A stretch of 32,721 bases of DNA from Vibrio sp. MEBiC08052 (GTDB taxonomy: Bacteria > Pseudomonadota > Gammaproteobacteria > Enterobacterales > Vibrionaceae): the NCBI RefSeq assembly GCF_001506075.1, contig NZ_KQ947475.1:2107649-2140369 (forward strand), in the 5' to 3' direction. Each line of letters begins with the position of its first letter. Positions within the stretch are counted from its first letter, which is position 1. Shown here in pieces: positions 23,360-31,315 of the stretch. Below the pieces are notes generated by a model that saw only the letters and a program-made list of their open reading frames with translations, made no database searches and had not been told where the DNA came from. The position numbers and the translations under genes are program-made.

Positions 23360-25450
23360 CTATAGACTGATGCTATCGATCTGCTCTTGCAAATTTTGCT
23401 CAAATTGCCCTTGGACTGAATAAATCTTCTGCGTTAACTGCTCCATCTCTTTGAGGATTTTCGCTGTCTCAGCCTGCGTCTTCGCATTATCATACCGCTG
23501 GCTATCGGCTGTCACCTGCTCTTTCTGGGCTGATGACTGAATCTTAATAGCTTCAGCTTCCAACTTCTCCACCTTCGCTTTCAGCTCACGCATAGCCAGC
23601 TCCATTTGCATCTGCTCCTGTTGCTGCTTGGCAGACTGAGCCTGCTTTTCTTCTGGGGTCATGTCATCGGGGTCTTTCGGGATATTGAGCGCACCGCGAA
23701 CCCGTTCCATAAATTCCGGTTTGTTCGGGATATCAGAGAGTTCAGCAACCAAATCAATCACCGCGACCTGTACTTGAGGCGGAAGCTGTGCTGTAAGTTG
23801 CATCATCCGATCAGCCAATTGGGCTTTGTATGCGGTCGTTTGCTGAATCGGCGCTAACGTAATATGTGCCCGAAGCCGGGTAATATCGTTCGTCAGCCCT
23901 TCTTCTGTCATCTGATTAATAACGACAGTCTTGCGCTTATGCTTGTCATCCCGGTGGATCACAATCGCCCGGTCCCGGTGAGATTTCATATCTTCAAGAA
24001 TGTAACCCAGTAGCAGCTCACCAACGAGCTGACAACCAAACCGGTAGTTATCATTGATTTCTGCAAGCGTCGTCGCTCCCTGCTCGACAAGATTGGCAAT
24101 TGCCACACCGGAGTCTGCGCCGCTTTCTTGCCCCAGAAACGCAGAGTAAATCCCCATGGTATCTTGGATTAACTTCATCGATTCCTGCATGACATTAAAC
24201 TGCTGGGCAGCGATATTGAAATCTTGCTGGACTTGGAAGGCCTCTGAAATGGTTTTCTTGTTTCTCCGGTCAGGATTCAGCTCAATATAACCATCGGCCT
24301 TTTCAACCTCTTCAAGTATCTTATTGCGGCTCATATTCGTCGCATCTTCGTCAGCAATCACTCGTTTCGCCTGAAGTAGCCAAGTTAATTTGATTCTTCG
24401 GAAATTGACTTCGTTCTGCGCTGGAATAGCCCGCGCCACCAGACCGTAGGGTTCACCATTTGAATCTTTGCGATAGCCAAAAAACGGCACAATCGGAAAC
24501 ATCCCATTGGGTGCCTGACACTCCCGGCTTCCCAGATGATGGGGACCGGCAAACCAGCTCTCATAAATCCGACTGATTTGAGCACTCTCAAGCCGCGCCT
24601 TACCCATAGCTAAGGCCACTTGGTGCGGGATAAAATCTTTCCGATACTCAATCACCCGCCCGTTTGAAAAACGCAGTACCGGCATCCGTTCAAATTTACG
24701 GATGTAGATGATTTGCAGTTTAATTCGTTTGCGGTTTTGACTGAGATATTCAGTTTGCTCCCGAGTCCAGCTATTGTGCTCCTCCCATGCACTGAGCAAA
24801 TCCAGGTCGTATCCGTCAACCAGAGTGGTATCTACAAATCCATTCCAGTTGTTTGCTGCATACTCAATCACCTTTGCTTTATTCGGCACCATGGATATCA
24901 GTTCATCAACATCAATCCATCGTTGGCGCATCACCCACCGGCAATCTGACCAGTCAGATTCAACAGAAAACCAGTCCCAGTAGATTTCATCCCGTGGCAC
25001 ATTTTTGATTTTATAACGTGGTCCGAATGGATTTGGATTGCGATAAACTTCCACGAACCCGATACCACATTTAATCTGATTGGCGTAGGCGTCCGAGCGG
25101 GCTTTATCCATTCTTCCCAACCGGCAGGCGTCCGAAAACTCAGCATTGACCGCTTCAGCCAACAGTTCCATTTCTTCATCGGGGTCATCGGCAATCACCA
25201 TCAAATCAGTTCTGGTTTTGGCTTCCATCCCCAATACGCCGTCAACGGTCGGTGCAATCAAATTGTGCATCGTCTCTGGCTGATTGCGCTCTTTGAGTAC
25301 CGCAACGACATTGGCCGGCAGTTGGTCTCCGTCATAATAGGCATGAGCAACTTTCGCTGTAGAGCGCCAGTCCGGTTGAGCGTCAATATCTGACATTAAA
25401 TCGAGCACCTTCATGTGATCGACTGCTTTAGTTTTCAGTTGAACGGTCAT
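23360..25450 (-). CDS. P22-like portal protein (696 aa)
   Basis: The start overlaps the large terminase stop by 4 bp (ATGA). The N-terminal and central parts carry typical portal stretches: AYYDGDQLPANVV, NLIAPTVDGVLGMEAKTRTD, VPRDEIYWDWFS, GPHHLGSRECQAPNGMFPIV and PFFGYRKDSNGEPYGLVARA. The C-terminal 150 residues form a long Gln/Lys/Glu coiled coil (AKVEKLEAEAIKIQSSAQKE), the barrel-like tail known from P22-type portals. The length is close to that of P22 portal (725 aa). The ring forms the DNA-entry vertex and binds TerL. The scaffold gene, normally next, lies beyond the cargo block. Confidence 0.88.
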   Translation of the reverse strand: MTVQLKTKAVDHMKVLDLMSDIDAQPDWRSTAKVAHAYYDGDQLPANVVAVLKERNQPETMHNLIAPTVDGVLGMEAKTRTDLMVIADDPDEEMELLAEAVNAEFSDACRLGRMDKARSDAYANQIKCGIGFVEVYRNPNPFGPRYKIKNVPRDEIYWDWFSVESDWSDCRWVMRQRWIDVDELISMVPNKAKVIEYAANNWNGFVDTTLVDGYDLDLLSAWEEHNSWTREQTEYLSQNRKRIKLQIIYIRKFERMPVLRFSNGRVIEYRKDFIPHQVALAMGKARLESAQISRIYESWFAGPHHLGSRECQAPNGMFPIVPFFGYRKDSNGEPYGLVARAIPAQNEVNFRRIKLTWLLQAKRVIADEDATNMSRNKILEEVEKADGYIELNPDRRNKKTISEAFQVQQDFNIAAQQFNVMQESMKLIQDTMGIYSAFLGQESGADSGVAIANLVEQGATTLAEINDNYRFGCQLVGELLLGYILEDMKSHRDRAIVIHRDDKHKRKTVVINQMTEEGLTNDITRLRAHITLAPIQQTTAYKAQLADRMMQLTAQLPPQVQVAVIDLVAELSDIPNKPEFMERVRGALNIPKDPDDMTPEEKQAQSAKQQQEQMQMELAMRELKAKVEKLEAEAIKIQSSAQKEQVTADSQRYDNAKTQAETAKILKEMEQLTQKIYSVQGQFEQNLQEQIDSISL

Positions 25451-27093
25451 TTTGTCATCCAGTGAGTGGGTTCTCTTGGGGTGTCTTTCTTCTTCGGTCT
25501 GACCGGCATCCGGACACGCATTTCCTGAGCAATCATGTAGCTCATCAGTTGGTCATCAAAACAGCCTTCCTGAGCATTCATGCTGCCGCGCCTGTCGTAG
25601 ACATAGGTGTTCATTTCGCTGATGGTACCAATCCATCGAATACCGGACTGTCCATTAGCCAACAGAGGTTTCATCCCTTCGGTAAGAATGGGCTTGCTAT
25701 GTTTGGTGGTGAGCCAGCCAAGTTTCAGCGTTTCATCTTCCCGGTCAATGTACTGCTCTGCGTAGATTCGACTGGCTGGGTAAATATCTTTGAGCTTGAG
25801 GATAAATGCATGGCCGTGGTTGTTACGCTCCGGACCGACGAATGCCATGTTGAACCATGTAGCGATGTGTTTGACCAGATATGCCAACAGTTCGACATCA
25901 ACATAGCCGTACCAGTGCGCAACCTGCTCACCTGTCGATTGCCTAATCACATCGATACTGGAGCGGTCGCCGTGCTCTAACCCTTCGGCAATATCGACAC
26001 CAATGGCGTACTCTTCGTCTTCATCCGGCAGCTCCCAGACCAGTAACATGTTCATCAATGAAATCTGCCCCTGCTCATCAAGTCGGTTTGGTTTATCGGC
26101 TTTAGTGCGCTTGCCAGTCACGGGCTCAATGTCGTAAACAACCAGCGGCGCTTCACAATCTCCCTCAGCACTCATCACATGGGTTGCATCAAATACCCGG
26201 CGTCCAGATACCAGAAACGCTTCTAATGGCGTTGACGGGAACTCCTGTTTCATTTGTGCGCCCTGCTCGGCCTTTTTGAGCACATACCACTGCCGCTGCG
26301 CATCATTGATGGTGCAGTTCATGGCTTTTTCAACAGCATCGAAATATTCCCGTTGCGCTTTGCTCATCACCACACCACTTACCGGAGCCGGAGCACGATA
26401 TTTCGGGTCTTGCCACCACGCGAAAAAATGGAATTTCCAGTCCAGCAAACTTAGCTCGCCACCGGATTGCGCCGTCTCCAGCGCTTTCATAGTCATGGTG
26501 TAGTAATCCCCGCCGACACCTTCAGCAGTAGATTCGATAAACGCGATACATTCGGAATGAATCGCATTGAGCGTTCCCGTACGGACTTCCTTTGCTTTCT
26601 CTGGATATTTCGCACAGATTTTCCCGTGCTCGGAGATATGCAGGCGCTGGACAGTCCCGGAGCGGAATGAAGTTGCAACTTGTATACTCGAACCATGCTC
26701 AAAAAAAATCGCGCCGCCGGTGGTGCCGGAGCGACGCGACTTGATTCTGAAACGGCTTTTCAGCCACAGGGGCAAATTATCAAACGGTATTTCTATCTTG
26801 GTTCTGAATATCTCCCCGGCGGCCTGCCGGTCTTGGGCAATAATTCCGCACTTAAGGTTGTTGTTAAACAGGGCTTCATCCAACAGATAGATATCAATAG
26901 CGGTAGAAAATCCAAGCTGACGCGCTTTTAAAATGATGTTCAGATACCACATCATCTGAAACAACAATTTCTGCGCCGGTCTCAGACGAAAACGAACGAG
27001 TTCACCCCGTTCGTTTTCAATCATATAGAGATGATTCAGCCGCCACCATTTGTCGGACAGTCTTGCCCTGATGTCGTGAATAGCTTGCATCAT
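25447..27093 (-). CDS. Terminase large subunit (548 aa)
   Basis: The chosen start is ATG 27093, just after the stop of the upstream gene; a GTG at 27135 would add 14 residues. The deviant Walker A is KARQLGFST (about 57-65), and the later strand FIESTAEGVGG matches the Walker B/coupling region of such ATPases. The C-terminal nuclease domain has its metal residues in GVDIAEGLEHGDRSS, a Glu in GPERNNHG and Asp in GCFDDQLMSY. The enzyme cuts concatemers and drives DNA packaging through the portal. Gene order terS - (tail protein) - terL - portal supports the call; the tail-type gene between terS and terL is unusual. Confidence 0.9.
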   Translation of the reverse strand: MMQAIHDIRARLSDKWWRLNHLYMIENERGELVRFRLRPAQKLLFQMMWYLNIILKARQLGFSTAIDIYLLDEALFNNNLKCGIIAQDRQAAGEIFRTKIEIPFDNLPLWLKSRFRIKSRRSGTTGGAIFFEHGSSIQVATSFRSGTVQRLHISEHGKICAKYPEKAKEVRTGTLNAIHSECIAFIESTAEGVGGDYYTMTMKALETAQSGGELSLLDWKFHFFAWWQDPKYRAPAPVSGVVMSKAQREYFDAVEKAMNCTINDAQRQWYVLKKAEQGAQMKQEFPSTPLEAFLVSGRRVFDATHVMSAEGDCEAPLVVYDIEPVTGKRTKADKPNRLDEQGQISLMNMLLVWELPDEDEEYAIGVDIAEGLEHGDRSSIDVIRQSTGEQVAHWYGYVDVELLAYLVKHIATWFNMAFVGPERNNHGHAFILKLKDIYPASRIYAEQYIDREDETLKLGWLTTKHSKPILTEGMKPLLANGQSGIRWIGTISEMNTYVYDRRGSMNAQEGCFDDQLMSYMIAQEMRVRMPVRPKKKDTPREPTHWMTK

Positions 27094-27098
27094 TCGGT

Positions 27099-28943
27099 CT
27101 AAGGCGCTGTCGCGTTGATATCCCGATGATACCACTCTGTTTTTCGCAACACGTCCAGATTGTCTTGCTCGCTGTGGTAGGCTAACCGGTCAATGAATCC
27201 TGTGAAAAACGATTCATAGACGTTGATGCCTTCATTGGGTGTATCCGGAGTCCAGCCTTCCGGGTCGGGCATAATGTGGTGCATGTAACTTTCCATGGAT
27301 GTTCCGCGTAGCACACAGGTATCAATCCACCCGATTGCCTCATTGAGCGTCGCACCAGACCAGCCCTGTCCCGGTATCGCCATTTCACGGCCACCGAAAC
27401 CAAACCGGGTATACATGAAACCGCCGCCGGTAATCCGTCCTGATTTAATCCCCGCTTCGCGTAGTGCTTCCGGCAACTTATCGAAATAAAATGCATCGGT
27501 AATATCAACAGCCAGTGCTGGTAACTCGCCTTCCGGAACCGGCTGACTCAACTCGACCGTTGTCACCCCGGCACCGTCTGTATCACCACCGGAGACAATT
27601 ACCGTGTTATCCGGTACATTGCCCCCAAATATTTGCCAGCCGTCTTTCACAACATAGGCCGAATCGAAGGTCACAGTTGTCGAGCCGTCAGCAGTCATTG
27701 TTGCAATCTGGGCTCTTGCTATATCAGAGTTGTAATGATTGCCGAACGGGTAACAGATGAAATTTGCCGCATCACTTAGCAATCCCCGTGCTTTCAAGTC
27801 AGCCTGTCCTTTTATACAGTAAGCAACCGCATCCGCCACGCTTGGCTGTGCGGTCATATCGGAATCATCAGGCAAACCATCGAGCGCAATATCCCAGTCA
27901 TAGCTATCTTTCAACTCCCGAACCTGCTCCCAGTTCAGTGAATCGGAAATACCGATGACCTCTGTCGGAATATATGCCGTCCCTTTAAAGCCATACTGAG
28001 CCATATACGGCGCGGCGATGGTACGGATGGTATCTTCACCGTCATCAAACCCCATGACGATGGTGCCTTTTCCTTTCGCGGTGTGATACCAACCATTGAG
28101 AGCCACATCAGCCGCATACGGTGCATGTGTATTGAAAATTCGCACCTGCACGTTATCAATTCCCTTTAGGGCTGTCAGTTCAGCATTCTCACTGGCGTGA
28201 TAGGCTTCCCAGATGGTTTTGTTGATGACTGTATCTTTGCCATAAGACAGGTAATCCACCCCCCATGGCGCGGAATCCGTATCGTGATAGAACCCAACAT
28301 AATCATCATCAATCCCGAACTGAGCCACCAGATTAATATTCATGACCGGGATTTTCTTCTCTATCCCAACCACCACCACCCCCAGTTCATCACCATCGAT
28401 AACCTGAGTGAGTGTTTTCTGGGTACGGACACCCGGATAATTGGTTCCGTCTCCTTTCAGCCGTATCCCGGCTGGCCTGCCTGTGGCACTCGCACCGTCA
28501 CCACCGGACTGAGCCAGTGTCAGCGTGGATTTACTCGGAACAGACCAAAGCTCAAGGCTGTCGAAGGCATCAATTTCCACAGGGACTGACAGGCTGTTAC
28601 CGATTAAAGCCTCTCCAAGTAGACGGACGTTCACGGCCTCAACCGTGAGTGTTTTACCCAATGCATTCTGACCGATGATATAAGCATCACTCACCGTGCT
28701 TTCATCCCGGATACCGTCGAGATACCACCAGAACTGCTCGGCATCCATCCCATCAGGCATGACTGCCCTGACGGTCTTCCCATATTCCGAATCCCCACGG
28801 ATGGAGACAAGGGAGCTGTCCTCACGACCAGAAAGCGCTGCTGTGATTTGCTCAGCACTCAGGCCACTTTCATGAACCCCTTTCAGGACATTGGCAACCT
28901 CGATTGCGGTCATATTTCCGGTCAATTTTCTGATGTTATACAT
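27099..28943 (-). CDS. Tailspike/tail protein with polysaccharide-deacetylase-like domain (614 aa)
   Basis: GGAG precedes the ATG. The first 280 residues are beta-rich and have no recognised domain. Residues about 295-430 resemble a NodB deacetylase: motif 1 is MGFDDGEDTIRTIAAPYMAQ, followed by FKGTAYIPTEVIG, WEQVRELKDSYDWDIALDG and ICYPFGNHYNSDIARAQ. Motif 2 normally carries the two metal His (H-S/T-x3-H-P), but here reads LDGLPDDSD with no His. Metal binding is therefore doubtful, and the domain may only bind glycan. The C-terminal 150 residues are Gly-rich (GGGFMYTRFGFGGREMAIPG). Phage proteins of this type act on host capsule or O-antigen. Its place between the two terminase genes is odd. 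Confidence 0.65.
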   Translation of the reverse strand: MYNIRKLTGNMTAIEVANVLKGVHESGLSAEQITAALSGREDSSLVSIRGDSEYGKTVRAVMPDGMDAEQFWWYLDGIRDESTVSDAYIIGQNALGKTLTVEAVNVRLLGEALIGNSLSVPVEIDAFDSLELWSVPSKSTLTLAQSGGDGASATGRPAGIRLKGDGTNYPGVRTQKTLTQVIDGDELGVVVVGIEKKIPVMNINLVAQFGIDDDYVGFYHDTDSAPWGVDYLSYGKDTVINKTIWEAYHASENAELTALKGIDNVQVRIFNTHAPYAADVALNGWYHTAKGKGTIVMGFDDGEDTIRTIAAPYMAQYGFKGTAYIPTEVIGISDSLNWEQVRELKDSYDWDIALDGLPDDSDMTAQPSVADAVAYCIKGQADLKARGLLSDAANFICYPFGNHYNSDIARAQIATMTADGSTTVTFDSAYVVKDGWQIFGGNVPDNTVIVSGGDTDGAGVTTVELSQPVPEGELPALAVDITDAFYFDKLPEALREAGIKSGRITGGGFMYTRFGFGGREMAIPGQGWSGATLNEAIGWIDTCVLRGTSMESYMHHIMPDPEGWTPDTPNEGINVYESFFTGFIDRLAYHSEQDNLDVLRKTEWYHRDINATAP

Positions 28944-28964
28944 AACGTTCTCTCCTTCTCACAA

Positions 28965-28987
28965 CAAAAAACCCGCCGAAGCGGGTT
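28965..28987 (-). terminator. Intrinsic terminator between small terminase and tail protein genes
   Basis: Read leftward, AACCCGC-TTCG-GCGGGTT followed by TTTTG: a 7-bp stem on a stable UUCG loop. It lies between the terS stop (29014) and the deacetylase-like gene start (28943), and could limit read-through from the lysis/terS segment. Confidence 0.85.
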
Positions 28988-29013
28988 CTCACAATTCATC
29001 TGCTTATCTGGAT

Positions 29014-29883
29014 TTATTCATCACTCATTAATCCACTGCGGCTCATACGGCGGATATCACTGAGCATTTCACTAATCGGTGTTTCATCCGCCTTCCCGGC
29101 GCTTTGAATGGCATCCGCTTCCAGAGACAGCTTCCGGGATGCATTCTCAATGCGACCTGTGTCAGCAACGATTTTCTTCCGACCAACCACATCAAGCCCA
29201 AGTTTCGATATCGTGTTGGTGATGGACTCAATGCGGGATGTGAGCACATCCAGATTGGTTTGCGCCTTTGCATAACTTTCATATAAAGACGCTCGCACCT
29301 CCGCTGAAGGCGCATTTTGCAAATCAGCCATAATCTGTTTCAGGTATTCCAGACCCATTTGCAGCCGAACCCGCGTCAGCGCCAGCTCATCATCAATCGT
29401 CGCCATTTCGGACACTTCAAACATTTCTAAGGCTGACGGTGGAAAATATCGGGCATACATCCCGCTCTTCCTTCTCAACTGATTTCCCGGCTCAAATGAG
29501 TATTCAGGATGAGGATTTCCAGAATTACCAACCGACTGCGAATGACCGGCTTTGAACCTGCCTTTTTCATCTCGCTCACCATCCAAGTTGTGATTCCCGA
29601 TTTCAGGCGGTGAAAGTTGGGTGTTTTCATAGTTTTTGGGTAATTCGGATTTCTCTCGACGCTGATTTTGCCTTGCTTTCGGCTGAGATAGCGCACTTTG
29701 CGCATTATCGTTGTGCGCACTTTTTTTCTGCGCAGAGTGCGCAGTTTTGCGCATTTTGATATAGCGACGCGCACTGGCATATTTGAGACCTTTTGATTCA
29801 CACCACTGCTTGACACTCATCCCGTCACGTTCATGATCCTGTTCAAACTGACGCTGCAATGCGTTCCAATCGTGTTTCGCCAT
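29014..29883 (-). CDS. Terminase small subunit (289 aa)
   Basis: The N terminus carries an HTH-like domain (GMSVKQWCESKGLKYASARR, residues 21-40), typical of small terminases that recognise the packaging site. A basic, low-complexity linker (about 45-110, with SQPKARQNQRREKS) follows, then a helical oligomerisation region (ALTRVRLQMGLEYLKQIMADL, TNLDVLTSRIESITNTISKL). The size is large for the family because of the linker. It is followed by the large subunit after one inserted tail gene. The identification combines the HTH type with operon position. Confidence 0.78.
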   Translation of the reverse strand: MAKHDWNALQRQFEQDHERDGMSVKQWCESKGLKYASARRYIKMRKTAHSAQKKSAHNDNAQSALSQPKARQNQRREKSELPKNYENTQLSPPEIGNHNLDGERDEKGRFKAGHSQSVGNSGNPHPEYSFEPGNQLRRKSGMYARYFPPSALEMFEVSEMATIDDELALTRVRLQMGLEYLKQIMADLQNAPSAEVRASLYESYAKAQTNLDVLTSRIESITNTISKLGLDVVGRKKIVADTGRIENASRKLSLEADAIQSAGKADETPISEMLSDIRRMSRSGLMSDE

Positions 29884-29919
29884 ATCGGTTATGTCTGTCG
29901 CTTGTAAGTTAAGTCACTA

Positions 29920-30204
29920 TCACTGAGGACTTTCCGGCGTCCTCCATTTCAGATACTCATCGGCCTGAGCGGCACATTCAGCCAGTGCACTTTTAAGGCG
30001 GGGAATATCTTCAGTCACAACGGCTGGCCATGTGCCGTTGATACTGGGTTTATAACAGGGAACAATCAATCCTTCCGGTGGCAGGATAAGTTGTGTCTGA
30101 ATCACCGGAACCGGCTTAGTAGGACTGACGCAACCGCTTAGTGACATCGGCAGGAATGACACAAGCATTACCGTGCATTTTATGCTGAAGGCTTTTGATT
30201 TCAT
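29920..30204 (-). CDS. Rz1-like outer-membrane spanin lipoprotein (94 aa)
   Basis: The signal peptide MKSKAFSIKCTVMLVSFLPM ends in the lipobox LSGC, giving a lipidated Cys at about residue 25. The mature part begins VSPTKPVPVIQTQLILPPEG; such Pro-rich starts are usual for Rz1. The start is ATG 30204; an in-frame ATG at 30222 would add six residues. The gene overlaps Rz out of frame, the classic nested arrangement. With Rz it should fuse inner and outer membranes at the end of lysis. Confidence 0.8.
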   Translation of the reverse strand: MKSKAFSIKCTVMLVSFLPMSLSGCVSPTKPVPVIQTQLILPPEGLIVPCYKPSINGTWPAVVTEDIPRLKSALAECAAQADEYLKWRTPESPQ

Positions 30205-30457
30205 GACGTAATTTCTCTTCATTCTGGCTCATTCGGGTTTGCCGGTTGAGTAACAGCACGTTCATCTCTTCCCGCTGCTGAGATAGCTGTGCAATCACAT
30301 TGGTCTGCATCAAAAGCTGAACGCCTGACAGCGTGAGTTTTGCGCGCAGGCTGTTGTTCTCTGCTGAAACGGTTGTGATTTTGACGAACACGCCGATGAC
30401 CAGCGCTGCCACCAGCGCATAGACGCCATATCTGATGTATTTAATGACGAATAACAT
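30116..30457 (-). CDS. Rz-like inner-membrane spanin (113 aa)
   Basis: The start is ATG 30457; the frame is open further upstream only with a TTG. One N-terminal membrane segment (YGVYALVAALVIGVFVKI, about residues 10-27) is followed by a long charged periplasmic coiled coil (QLSQQREEMNVLLLNRQTRM). This is the Rz plan: membrane-anchored i-spanin partner of Rz1. It overlaps the endolysin gene and encloses the start of Rz1. Confidence 0.8.
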   Translation of the reverse strand: MLFVIKYIRYGVYALVAALVIGVFVKITTVSAENNSLRAKLTLSGVQLLMQTNVIAQLSQQREEMNVLLLNRQTRMSQNEEKLRHEIKSLQHKMHGNACVIPADVTKRLRQSY

Positions 30458-30983
30458 GGATGATTTCTGAATCCGATTTGAGATGACCAAGTTGCACCAG
30501 TGCTTCTTTGACAGAAAGCTGGCCAGTACAAAGCTGAGTTTCTATTTCTCTGCGAGTAACAATGCCAGAGCAGTTGCTACCGACCTTCCGACAGTCCTTT
30601 CCTGCAACATACACCCATCGGTTAAACTCTCGACAGGCACCGTCGATATCGTGAGCCTGTAACTTTTTATATAGAGTTGATCGGCGAAGTGCGTTTGTCC
30701 CCAAGTTATAGCTGAAATCAAGTGCGGCAATGTGAACGTTTGGGGGGAGTTGGTAATTCAGCGATTCTAGGGGTTCATTGTGGTAACTCAGAGAGCTGGC
30801 GAGAAGCATTGCACACTGTTCGTCGGTATATGACTGATTTTGTGTCACTCCGGCAGTTTCTCCATGGCAGATAGTCCAGACACCACCGGGATCCTGATAA
30901 GATCGTTGCCTCACCCCTTCGAATGCCCCCGTCACCGCAATGGCACCGAACAAAACCGGCCCGAGAAGTCGGTTATATCTCAT
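30441..30983 (-). CDS. SAR endolysin, lambdoid R21-type glycoside hydrolase 24 lysozyme (180 aa)
   Basis: The N terminus has a weakly hydrophobic Gly/Ala-rich segment (LLGPVLFGAIAVTGAFEG), as in signal-anchor-release endolysins. The catalytic triad E-x8-D-x5-T is present as Glu22, Asp31 and Thr37 in FEGVRQRSYQDPGGVWTICHG. The rest (QLPPNVHIAALDFSYNLGTN, CREFNRWVYVAGKDCRKVGS) matches phage lysozymes, and several Cys could serve disulfide control. It cleaves peptidoglycan after release from the membrane. The start overlaps the holin stop by 11 bases and the end overlaps Rz. Confidence 0.9.
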   Translation of the reverse strand: MRYNRLLGPVLFGAIAVTGAFEGVRQRSYQDPGGVWTICHGETAGVTQNQSYTDEQCAMLLASSLSYHNEPLESLNYQLPPNVHIAALDFSYNLGTNALRRSTLYKKLQAHDIDGACREFNRWVYVAGKDCRKVGSNCSGIVTRREIETQLCTGQLSVKEALVQLGHLKSDSEIIHVIRH

Positions 30984-31263
30984 CAGCTCCCCTAGTCCGG
31001 GAAATAATCAATCGGGCGAGGGTGACGCCAATTCCGACTACGGACAGGACTGTCCCGACAACAAAAGCGATATCTGAGCCGTACCAGACAAAGTTCCCGG
31101 CCAGAATGTCATGCAGGCTCGAATTGAGCATCGACTGATAGTTTTCCGCACCCTTTGCAACGCTGACACCAACCCCAGTCCCACTGCCAACCGCAATCGA
31201 CATCGTGGCTTTTTCTGAAATGATTGTCCCACCAGCATCGGAGCGGATTGAAAATAGATTCAT
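30973..31263 (-). CDS. Phage holin (96 aa)
   Basis: ATG 31263 follows GGAG at good spacing. An apparent 54-residue N-terminal extension comes from the neighbouring IS and is ignored. The protein begins MNLFSIRSDAGGTIISEKAT, has a Gly/Val-rich segment (MSIAVGSGTGVGVSVAKG) and a strong membrane helix (DIAFVVGTVLSVVGIGVTLA), and ends with a basic tail. It lies directly before a SAR endolysin, so holin or pinholin is the expected role. The IS4 copy 2 lies about 40 bp upstream of the start and may have cut the gene from its original promoter. Confidence 0.8.
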   Translation of the reverse strand: MNLFSIRSDAGGTIISEKATMSIAVGSGTGVGVSVAKGAENYQSMLNSSLHDILAGNFVWYGSDIAFVVGTVLSVVGIGVTLARLIISRTRGADEI

Positions 31264-31278
31264 TTTGATTTCTCCAAT

Positions 31279-31302
31279 AAAAAAAGCCCCGTCCGACGGA
31301 CG
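31279..31302 (-). terminator. Remnant of an intrinsic terminator disrupted by IS4 copy 2
   Basis: Read leftward from the IS: CGTCC-GTC-GGACG, then GGGC and TTTTTTT. The first arm would need GCCC in front of CGTCC, a position now taken by the IS. The 13 bases next to the IS (31290-31302) have the size of an IS4 target duplication. The other flank is outside the window. Confidence 0.6.
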
Positions 31303-31315
31303 TAATGCCGCTCGC

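Noticed and set aside
18467..31302. Inversion of the block between the two IS4 copies
   Set aside because: Gene order and strand read smoothly from lysis genes to coat and tail genes, so no inversion is needed.
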